This document shows, piece by piece, positions 1-5,104 of a stretch of DNA of 5,228 bases. Numbering within the stretch: the stretch's first letter is position 1; each line of letters begins with the position of its first letter. A model generated the notes under the pieces. The model did not search any database. It was not told where the DNA came from and saw only the letters and a program-made list of their open reading frames with translations. Source of the stretch: Verrucomicrobiota bacterium (GTDB lineage Bacteria > Verrucomicrobiota > Verrucomicrobiia > Limisphaerales > UBA1412); contig JAFZAR010000052.1 in assembly GCA_017557085.1 (NCBI GenBank), positions 1-5,228 on the forward strand. The letters are read 5' to 3'. Both the position numbers and the translations under genes were made by a program.

Positions 1-156
1 TCAGCTATTTCCTGAAAAAGAAAGTACCATAAACCGCACTATCTCTCAAGCAGTTTCAAAGAAAACCGTGAATTTTCGGGATCTGTCTAAATACCTTGTT
101 CTCACCTGAAAGAAGAAACTGTTTCCCCGAAAAAGAGGAAACCCGGACGGAATTCC

Positions 157-185
157 TTGACACCCCGAAAGAGAGAGAGTAGGCT
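157..185 (+). promoter_or_regulatory. Probable sigma70-type promoter of the rpmH operon
   Basis: A perfect -35 hexamer TTGACA (157-162) is followed after 17 bases by TAGGCT (180-185). The latter keeps the first T, the A and the last T of the -10 consensus. Transcription would start near 192, leaving a leader of roughly 88 nt before rpmH. No stronger -35/-10 pair was seen between here and the gene. The assignment is by inspection only; the weak centre of the -10 is the main doubt. Confidence 0.55.
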
Positions 186-199
186 TGCGGTTCGCCTTT

Positions 200-221
200 G
201 CGGGCGGATCCCGCGGGCGGA
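200..221 (+). repeat. GC-rich hairpin and 9-bp direct repeat in the rpmH leader
   Basis: GCGGGCGGA occurs at 200-208 and again at 213-221, a 13-base period. The first copy can also fold: GCGGG (200-204) pairs with CCCGC (210-214) around the 5-base loop CGGAT. Both lie downstream of the inferred start site, so they would be part of the rpmH leader RNA, about 60 nt before the start codon. There is no T-tract after the stem, so it is not a standard terminator. A role in leader-based control is possible but is only inferred from position. Confidence 0.35.
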
Positions 222-279
222 CGTGAGGTCTCTATACTTAAGAATCACGTTAATGTACAGAAGTAGTGCTATTTAAGAA

Positions 280-417
280 ATGAAAAGACAGTATCAACCT
301 TCCAAGATCAGACGTATCCGTCAACATGGTTTTCGCAGCCGTATGGCCACGAAGAGTGGCCGCGCCATCCTTTCCAACCGCCGTCGTGTAGGCCGCAAGC
401 ACCTGACTCCGGTATAA
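280..417 (+). CDS. rpmH: Large ribosomal subunit protein bL34
   Basis: This is a 45-residue, strongly basic protein, very close to the usual 44-46 residues of bL34. It begins MKRQYQPSKIRRIR and contains the family core HGFRSRMATKSGRAIL, followed by an Arg-rich stretch and a short GRKHLTPV tail. bL34 is a structural protein of the 50S subunit that lies against 23S rRNA. The gene is first in the run and is followed by rnpA, the near-universal bacterial arrangement, which supports both calls. No good Shine-Dalgarno is visible before the ATG (only TAAGAA), but the start is fixed by family alignment. It is expected to be transcribed from the promoter at 157-185 through a GC-rich leader. Confidence 0.97.
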   Translation: MKRQYQPSKIRRIRQHGFRSRMATKSGRAILSNRRRVGRKHLTPV

Positions 418-457
418 AGGCCGTTCTTTGAGTCGGTTCGCAAGAGCTGCGCGCAAA

Positions 458-862
458 ATGTCGGCTTTGTCCTATCCTTCTCCTTCTCACCGCTTTGAGT
501 TGCCGCGGGAACGTGTTCTCAAGGTTCAGGCGGATTTTGCGGATATCAAGCAAAACGGAGAGCGTTTCGTAGGACGTCATTTTATCGCTAACTGGCGAGT
601 GGAACCCCAAGGCACGGAAGGAGATCCTTCCATCGGGCATTCCAGATTCGCGGTCGTTGCCGGCAAAAAAGTGGGCGGTGCCGTGGAGCGCAATCGCTAC
701 AAGCGGCTGCTGCGGGAATCTTTCCGGCTCAATCAGCATCATTTTTCCAACACGGTATCGCTGGTGTTGATCGCCCGCAAGGCGATGCAGGGCAAAGTGT
801 TTGAAGATGTGAACAAAGAGTTCCGCTTCTTCCTGAAAAAGGCAGGGTTATGGATCGCCTGA
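458..862 (+). CDS. rnpA: Ribonuclease P protein component
   Basis: This is the protein subunit of RNase P, which binds the catalytic RNA and helps it remove 5' leaders from pre-tRNAs. From the ATG at 458 it is 134 residues. The signature lies at residues 70-87: KK-VGGAV-E-RNR-Y-KR-LL-RE, the basic RNR helix that contacts RNase P RNA. Upstream, LPRERVLKVQADF and GERFVGRHF match the expected N-terminal strand-helix region. The start is uncertain. An in-frame TTG at 428 has AAAGG (416-420) 7 nt upstream and would add ten mostly basic residues, whereas the ATG at 458 has only AAGAG at 11 nt. I chose 458 because the protein is then already at the long end of the family. The 3' end overlaps yidD by 13 nt, suggesting translational coupling. 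Confidence 0.95.
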   Translation: MSALSYPSPSHRFELPRERVLKVQADFADIKQNGERFVGRHFIANWRVEPQGTEGDPSIGHSRFAVVAGKKVGGAVERNRYKRLLRESFRLNQHHFSNTVSLVLIARKAMQGKVFEDVNKEFRFFLKKAGLWIA

Positions 863-1149
863 ACAAAGTGTTCAGTCTGTTCGTGCTGCTGCCCATTTAC
901 GTTTACCGCTGGGGGCTTTCCCCGCTGAAAAACGCCCTGTTCGGTTCGTTTGCTCACTGCCGCTACTATCCTTCATGTTCGGCTTACGCGATCGAAGCGA
1001 TCCAAAAACATGGTACTTTGAGGGGAATGTGGCTGGCACTGCGCAGGATCTGCCGGTGTCATCCCTGGCATGAAGGGGGTTATGACCCTGTGCCTGAATA
1101 TCCCGGCCCGGAACGGCGGCATGAAGAACTCCGTCCTACACTGAAATAG
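850..1149 (+). CDS. yidD: Membrane protein insertion efficiency factor YidD
   Basis: This 99-residue protein belongs to the YidD (UPF0161) family, small membrane-associated proteins that help YidC insert and fold membrane proteins. An amphipathic or hydrophobic N-terminal segment (about residues 6-20) is followed by the family pattern: LSPL, CRYYPSCSAYA (Cys37, Cys43), an AI-KHG helix, and RICRCHPWHEGGYDPVP (Cys68, Cys70; residues 66-82). The C-terminal tail after residue 82 is charged. At 99 residues it is somewhat longer than the usual 70-85. The ATG sits inside the end of rnpA with AAAGG (838-842) 7 nt upstream, a good Shine-Dalgarno. yidC starts 6 nt after the stop. The position between rnpA and yidC is the classic context and makes the call secure. 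Confidence 0.96.
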   Translation: MDRLNKVFSLFVLLPIYVYRWGLSPLKNALFGSFAHCRYYPSCSAYAIEAIQKHGTLRGMWLALRRICRCHPWHEGGYDPVPEYPGPERRHEELRPTLK

Positions 1150-1155
1150 AAAATC

Positions 1156-3027
1156 ATGGATCGAAAAGCATTTTTAATTCTACTGGTCAGCCTTGGCTTT
1201 CTGCTGGGGGTCTGGTATCCGCTGACGAATAAGATGTATCCTCCCAAGGAACTTCCGGCGGATACGAATGTCGTTGAAAATCTGACCGCTCCCGCTGACA
1301 CGAACACAGCAGCGGCAGCCCTCACCAATGCCGCGACCGCTACGGTTCAGGCCGCTAACACCCTGAGCAATGACTTCCGCTCCTCGGCTGAGATCGCGGC
1401 CGCAGCGACCAACAGTCTCCCGGCGCTGACTCTGCCGGAAGGGACCGAAGAGCAGTTTGTCGAGCTGGAAAATGATGTCGCCAAGTACGTTTTCACCAGC
1501 CGCGGCGGCGGTATCGACCGCATCGAGCTGAAGAAATACCCGGCCGCTGTGGACCGCGCCGCCAAGAAGGAAACGCTGACGGAACAAAATTGTGTCCACC
1601 TGAATCAGGGAGTGAACGTCCCGATATTCGCGGCTCTGGGCGACCTGAATCAGTCTTACGCTCTGACCAAAAAGGATGATTCCACCGTCCAGGCCACAAC
1701 ACTCCTGACCAACGGCTTGACACTGACAAAAACGATCACGCTTTCAACCAATTATCTCTTCAAGACCAGTGTCACCCTTTCCAACACGACAGAAAATCCC
1801 GTGCAGACACCGCCTCTGGAGCTGGTGACCGGCACGGCAACGCCTCTCAGCGACAATGACTGTGGTGACCTGATGAATGTTTACTGGCACAACGGCAGTA
1901 AATTAGAGACGGTGGGCAACAGCTGGTTTGCGAACCGCACCCTGGGCTGCTCCATCAGTGAGCCCCGCCCGCTCTATGCCGGCGGCGACGGCATGACCAA
2001 CGTGATGTGGGTCGCCTGCGCGAACCGTTTCTTCGCCATTGCCGCGGTTCCCGTTCTGGGCGCGCCGAAAGTGCTGGTTCACAAGACTCCGAATCTGCCC
2101 CAGTTCGAGAACAGCTCCTCCAAGGGCATCAAAAACGGTTTGCAGGCTTCTGTTTTTTACCCGGAAACGATCCTGGCCTCAGGCGCTTCCGTTTCTTATG
2201 ATTATGATATCTATGCCGGCCCCAAGGAATATAAGACCCTGTCCAAGCTGGGCATCAGCAACGACCTGGATCTGATCATGGGCTTCAGCGGATTCTTCGG
2301 ATTCTTCTCCAAGCTTCTGCTGCTGGGCATGAACTGGGTCAACTCCATCACCCATGTGGGCTACGGACTGGCCATCATCATCATTACGATCATCATCAAG
2401 ATGATCTTCTGGCCGCTGACCACCGCCAGCACCCGTTCCATGAAACGGATGTCGCAGCTGCAGCCGGAAATGAACGCCATCCGCGAGAAATACAAAGATG
2501 ATTCCAAGAAGATGAATCAGAAGCTGATGGAGTTCATGAAAGAGAACAAGGTCAACCCCATGGGCGGATGTCTGCCGCTGCTGATCCAGATCCCCGTCTT
2601 CATCGGTTTCTATAAGATGCTGATGAGCGCGATCGAGCTGCGCGGAGCGACCTTCCTTTGGGCATCCGATCTTTCCATCCCTGATACGATTTTTGTGATC
2701 CCCGGCATCGGACTGCCGGTCAATCCGCTGCCTCTGATCATGGGCGCGTCCATGCTGTGGCAGTCCTCCATGAATCCGCCCTCTCCGGGCATGGATCCCA
2801 TGCAGCAGAAGATGTTCCGCTATATGCCGCTGATCTTTATCTTCTTCTGCTACAGTCTGCCTTCCGGTCTCTCCCTGTACTGGACAGTGCAGAACATCAT
2901 CTCCATCATTCAGATGAAGCTAACCAAGACAAACGCGGTCAAGCCGACGGCTCCTCCGGCCAAAGGCGCGATGAAACCGCTTTTGAAATCACTCCCCGGA
3001 ACCTCGCAGTTCCGCAAGAAAAAATAA
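1156..3027 (+). CDS. yidC: Membrane protein insertase YidC (Oxa1 family)
   Basis: YidC inserts membrane proteins into the inner membrane, alone or with SecYEG. The 623-residue protein shows the six-helix layout of diderm YidC. An N-terminal anchor (about 5-22) is followed by an Ala/Thr/Asn-rich linker (about 36-90), a periplasmic P1 domain starting near FVELENDVAKYVF (about 100-360), and the Oxa1 core. Core helices are near 376-398 and 403-422, then a charged cytoplasmic hairpin with QPEMNAIREKYKDD. Next come VNPMGGCLPLLIQIPVF (466 onward), a helix near 524-538, and MPLIFIFF...LPSGLSLYWTVQN (557-580). The groove residue equivalent to E. coli Arg366 is Lys415, which keeps the positive charge. 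A basic tail ends FRKKK, as expected for ribosome contact. It is longer than E. coli YidC (548). No clear Shine-Dalgarno precedes the ATG, so coupling to yidD is likely. Confidence 0.98.
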   Translation: MDRKAFLILLVSLGFLLGVWYPLTNKMYPPKELPADTNVVENLTAPADTNTAAAALTNAATATVQAANTLSNDFRSSAEIAAAATNSLPALTLPEGTEEQFVELENDVAKYVFTSRGGGIDRIELKKYPAAVDRAAKKETLTEQNCVHLNQGVNVPIFAALGDLNQSYALTKKDDSTVQATTLLTNGLTLTKTITLSTNYLFKTSVTLSNTTENPVQTPPLELVTGTATPLSDNDCGDLMNVYWHNGSKLETVGNSWFANRTLGCSISEPRPLYAGGDGMTNVMWVACANRFFAIAAVPVLGAPKVLVHKTPNLPQFENSSSKGIKNGLQASVFYPETILASGASVSYDYDIYAGPKEYKTLSKLGISNDLDLIMGFSGFFGFFSKLLLLGMNWVNSITHVGYGLAIIIITIIIKMIFWPLTTASTRSMKRMSQLQPEMNAIREKYKDDSKKMNQKLMEFMKENKVNPMGGCLPLLIQIPVFIGFYKMLMSAIELRGATFLWASDLSIPDTIFVIPGIGLPVNPLPLIMGASMLWQSSMNPPSPGMDPMQQKMFRYMPLIFIFFCYSLPSGLSLYWTVQNIISIIQMKLTKTNAVKPTAPPAKGAMKPLLKSLPGTSQFRKKK

Positions 3028-3048
3028 ATTTTAACCTGCAAAATTACT

Positions 3049-3504
3049 ATGGCAGATCAACCTAAAGTTATTGTTGAAACCATCCTCAAAAATCTCGGAT
3101 TCGACTGTGAAGTGGAGGAACACTTCCTGGACGAAGGTCCCCTGCTGGAAATCAAAACCGATGATCCCGGCCGTCTGATCGGACGCAAGGGACAGTCTCT
3201 GGTTGCCCTCCAGTACCTGACCAACCGGATCATTTTCAATATCGATCCCGAAGCGCCCAAGGTTCTGCTGGATGTCTCGAATTACCGCCTGAACGCCCGC
3301 GATGAGCTGATCCGCAAAGCCAAAGAAGCCGCCGAAAAAGTCCGCCGCTGGGGCGATATCGTTGAGCTGGAACCGATGAACGCTTTCGACCGCTATATCG
3401 TTCACAACGCTCTGAAAGATGACGAGCAAGTGGAAACATACAGCGTTGAGGTAGAAGGCACCAATAAAAAAGCTATCCTCCTGCGTTTGAAGAAGAACGC
3501 ATAA
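3049..3504 (+). CDS. khpB: KH-R3H RNA-binding protein KhpB (Jag/SpoIIIJ-associated), short form
   Basis: This 151-residue cytoplasmic RNA-binding protein is of the Jag/KhpB family. After a short N-terminal alpha/beta segment (about 1-30), a KH domain is marked by GRLIGRKGQSLVALQYL, with the GxxG loop at Gly45-Arg-Lys-Gly48. The C-terminal R3H domain contains the Arg115-x3-His119 pair within FDRYIVHNAL, followed by VETYSVEVEGTNKKAILL. There is no room for the separate Jag-N domain of Firmicutes homologues, so this is the short form. In other bacteria KhpB, often with KhpA, binds many transcripts and affects cell division and envelope growth; that role is only inferred here. It begins 21 nt after yidC with no visible Shine-Dalgarno, and a terminator follows 20 nt after its stop, so it is probably the last gene of the operon. 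Confidence 0.95.
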   Translation: MADQPKVIVETILKNLGFDCEVEEHFLDEGPLLEIKTDDPGRLIGRKGQSLVALQYLTNRIIFNIDPEAPKVLLDVSNYRLNARDELIRKAKEAAEKVRRWGDIVELEPMNAFDRYIVHNALKDDEQVETYSVEVEGTNKKAILLRLKKNA

Positions 3505-3524
3505 CCCTTTTCGAGCTTGATACA

Positions 3525-3562
3525 AAAACCGTCAGTGTTTACCGCTGGCGGTTTTCTGTTTT
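3525..3562 (+). terminator. Rho-independent-type terminator after khpB
   Basis: AAAACCGTCAG (3525-3535) pairs with CTGGCGGTTTT (3545-3555) in an 11-bp stem with a single T.G wobble and a 9-base loop. The descending arm ends in four Ts, followed by CTGTTTT. The A-tract on the ascending side would also let it work, more weakly, in the opposite direction. It lies 20 nt after the khpB stop codon and marks the probable end of the rpmH-khpB operon. Confidence 0.85.
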
Positions 3563-3573
3563 ATGACAAATGG

Positions 3574-3693
3574 AGCCGCGCTCACGCGGCTGTAACTTGA
3601 AAGCCCGAAGGGCTTGCCAGAGAATAGCCGGGGGTGAGCGAAGCGTAACCCCCGGTAACGGTATCCCCTAAATTTCTCACCCTGAAGGGGTGA
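3574..3693. repeat. Intergenic cluster of four hairpins (probable dispersed repeat unit)
   Basis: Four stem-loops follow one another within 120 bases. (A) AGCCGCG/CGCGGCT at 3574-3591 with loop CTCA. (B) AAGCCC/GGGCTT at 3601-3615 with loop GAA. (C) CCGGGGGT/ACCCCCGG at 3628-3655 around a 12-base loop containing GCGAAGC. (D) TCACCCT/GGGGTGA at 3677-3693 with loop GAA and one closing T.G pair. No ORF of note covers it. The order and wording (a CCCGAAGGG stem, a long G/C stem, then a CCCTGAAGGGG stem) resemble repeat units I remember as scattered between genes in PVC and Bacteroidota genomes, in some cases linked to REP-type tyrosine transposases. That link is from memory and untested; only one copy is visible here. 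It occupies most of the non-coding gap 3505-3818. Confidence 0.6.
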
Positions 3694-3704
3694 CAGAATA
3701 TGTC

Positions 3705-3743
3705 AATAAAAAATCCAAATGCATGATTTCAGAATTTTTTATT
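3705..3743. repeat. AT-rich inverted repeat upstream of the hydrolase promoter
   Basis: AATAAAAAAT (3705-3714) is the perfect reverse complement of ATTTTTTATT (3734-3743). Inside it, AAAT (3717-3720) and ATTT (3726-3729) add a second short stem around the loop GCATG. The right arm touches the candidate -35 of the hydrolase gene, so the T-tract could act as an AT-rich upstream promoter element. Alternatively, the symmetric A/T arms may act as a weak bidirectional transcription stop. The symmetry is seen directly; both roles are inference. Confidence 0.5.
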
Positions 3744-3770
3744 TGCTAATGAAGATTTTAGGACTATCAT
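3743..3770 (+). promoter_or_regulatory. Candidate promoter of the SGNH hydrolase gene
   Basis: TTGCTA (3743-3748; 4 of 6 matches to TTGACA) is followed after 16 bases by TATCAT (3765-3770; 5 of 6 matches to TATAAT), with AT-rich DNA directly upstream. A start near 3777 would give a leader of about 42 nt consisting mostly of the hairpin at 3785-3806 and the ribosome site. An own promoter is needed because the preceding operon ends in a terminator. Confidence 0.4.
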
Positions 3771-3784
3771 CCCTTCTGAAGCGC

Positions 3785-3806
3785 AGCTGACGGGATGTCG
3801 TCAGTT
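3785..3806 (+). promoter_or_regulatory. Leader hairpin just before the hydrolase ribosome site
   Basis: CTGACG (3787-3792) pairs perfectly with CGTCAG (3799-3804) around the loop GGATGT. An added A-T pair and a G.T wobble extend the stem to 3785-3806. The stem ends one base before the purine-rich ribosome site (3807-3813), and no T-tract follows. It could protect the 5' end of the mRNA or influence ribosome access. The fold is seen; the role is inferred. Confidence 0.4.
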
Positions 3807-3813
3807 AGAAAGG
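3807..3813 (+). promoter_or_regulatory. Shine-Dalgarno that fixes the hydrolase start at 3819
   Basis: AGAAAGG lies 5 nt before the ATG at 3819. The other in-frame ATG, at 3795, falls inside the loop of the leader hairpin, and this ribosome site would then lie within its coding region. The 3819 start also puts the signal peptide directly at the N-terminus, so 3819 is the preferred start. Confidence 0.75.
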
Positions 3814-3818
3814 TCATT

Positions 3819-5051
3819 ATGAATTATTTGAAAATAAAACTGTTTGTCTTTGTTTCACTGTCCATGCTGCTGTGGACTGCCGCCGGGAACGCCGCCGATG
3901 AGGCTCAGGCTCCCGCCGCCGAAACACCCAAGATCGCGATCAAACCCGATAACACCGACACGACCCAATGGTTCCTGCCGTATGAAAAGCCTTTTCGCAT
4001 GACCGGCTTTGAATGGTTTGAAAGCGACCGTGTTTATGAACGTCTGCCGGTGAACAAGCCCGAAACCGTCACCCAGTATCCCAACGGCAAAGCCACCTCC
4101 ATCGCGTCCTCCCAATGCGGAGCTTTCCACCTCAGCCCGCACACCTCCGGCGGTCAGGTGCAGTTCCGAACCGACAGCGCTTTCATCCAGGTGAGCGGCG
4201 AGCTGGCCGGTCAGTACCGGGGCGACAATATTTCCCCTCTGGGCAGTTCCGCCTTCGCGCTCTATTATCGTGAAAATGACGGCGGCAACTGGGTCTATGC
4301 CGGAGCCAGCCGTTTCGATCACTCACAAGACAAGTTCACCGCGCGGATCGGCGGCTCCATGACACGCAAGACGCGCGACTGTCTTCTGTACTTCCCCACT
4401 TACTGCGGTGTCAAATCGCTGGCGATCGGTCTGGACAAGGACGCTGTTGTGGAAGCTCCCCGTCCCTGGAAGGATCCCCGCAAAGTCATCTTCTACGGCA
4501 CCTCTATCACACAGGGCGGATGCGCTTCCCACTCCGGAGCGGATGCCGGCGCGCTGCTGAGCCGCGATCTGGATATGCCGGTCCTGAACTACGGTTTCTC
4601 CGGCAACGGTAAAGGTGAACCGGAGATCGCCCGGATGCTGGTCTCTATCCAAAACCCCGCTCTTTACATCCTGGATTACGAGTGGAACATCCAATCCGGA
4701 GAAGAGATGGCCGCCTCTATTACACCTTTCATTGACATTCTGCGCGAAGCTCACCCGGAAACTCCCATTCTCGTCATGTCGCACACACCGGGTTCTTTTG
4801 AGGGAATTGATCAGGATGACGACTCGCTTGCCCGGTTCAAAGCCAAACGGGAAGCCATGATCCTGGAAGTGCAGAAACGTCAGGCGGACGGTGACAAGAA
4901 AATCGAATTTCTGGACGGAAACACACTGCTGGGCGAGGATTGGTGGAACTGTCTGGTGGATGGATGCCACCTCTCTGATTTCGGCTTCTACCGCCAGGAG
5001 AAAGTCATGCTCCCGGTCATCCAGAGGATGCTGAAAAATTCTGCCAAGTAA
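3819..5051 (+). CDS. Secreted SGNH/GDSL-family hydrolase (probable esterase)
   Basis: This 410-residue exported protein has a Sec signal peptide: basic MNYLKIK, a hydrophobic core to about residue 22, and a cleavage site near AAGNA-ADEA (about residue 25). A disordered Ala/Pro linker follows. An N-terminal beta-sandwich-like region (about 50-210, FEWFESDRVYERLP, GGQVQFRTDSAFIQVSGEL) resembles the GxDLY domain that precedes many such hydrolases. The SGNH catalytic domain (about 220-405) shows block I GTSITQG (nucleophile Ser229), the Gly262/Asn263 block in GFSGNG, a conserved Asn290 in DYEWN, and the Asp381-x2-His384 pair in DGCHLSD. All expected catalytic residues are present, so an active esterase or deacylase acting outside the cytoplasm, perhaps on acylated glycans, is likely; the substrate is unknown. 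It has its own candidate promoter and a good Shine-Dalgarno, and is probably not part of the upstream housekeeping operon. Confidence 0.9.
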   Translation: MNYLKIKLFVFVSLSMLLWTAAGNAADEAQAPAAETPKIAIKPDNTDTTQWFLPYEKPFRMTGFEWFESDRVYERLPVNKPETVTQYPNGKATSIASSQCGAFHLSPHTSGGQVQFRTDSAFIQVSGELAGQYRGDNISPLGSSAFALYYRENDGGNWVYAGASRFDHSQDKFTARIGGSMTRKTRDCLLYFPTYCGVKSLAIGLDKDAVVEAPRPWKDPRKVIFYGTSITQGGCASHSGADAGALLSRDLDMPVLNYGFSGNGKGEPEIARMLVSIQNPALYILDYEWNIQSGEEMAASITPFIDILREAHPETPILVMSHTPGSFEGIDQDDDSLARFKAKREAMILEVQKRQADGDKKIEFLDGNTLLGEDWWNCLVDGCHLSDFGFYRQEKVMLPVIQRMLKNSAK

Positions 5052-5104
5052 CGTGCAAAACGGGTGAGGCCTATAGTAAAACAAAAAAGACTTTAGGATA
5101 GAAA

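Noticed and set aside
2..109. Open + frame of 35 codons ending in TGA, possibly the 3' end of an upstream gene
   Set aside because: It is short and has no recognisable motif. Without sequence to the left, a chance open frame cannot be told from a gene tail.
121..142. GTTTCC/GGAAAC hairpin upstream of the promoter as a terminator of a preceding gene
   Set aside because: The stem is only 6 bp with a 10-base loop, low in GC, and has no T-tract after it.
233..238. TATACT as a second rpmH promoter -10
   Set aside because: The region 16-18 bases upstream is GC-rich with no -35 similarity and no TG extension.
253..276. Seven-codon upstream ORF (MYRSSAI) ending 3 bases before rpmH
   Set aside because: It has no convincing ribosome site and is short enough to occur by chance; only conservation could support it.
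308..742. 144-codon minus-strand ORF across rpmH and rnpA
   Set aside because: It overlaps two certain genes on the opposite strand and its product has no family features.
3795..3818. Upstream ATG that would lengthen the hydrolase by eight residues
   Set aside because: It lies in the loop of the leader hairpin, would put the real Shine-Dalgarno inside the coding region, and adds residues before a complete signal peptide.
5072..5077. TATAGT as a -10 for the right-edge ORF
   Set aside because: No -35-like hexamer lies 16-18 bases upstream and there is no extended -10.
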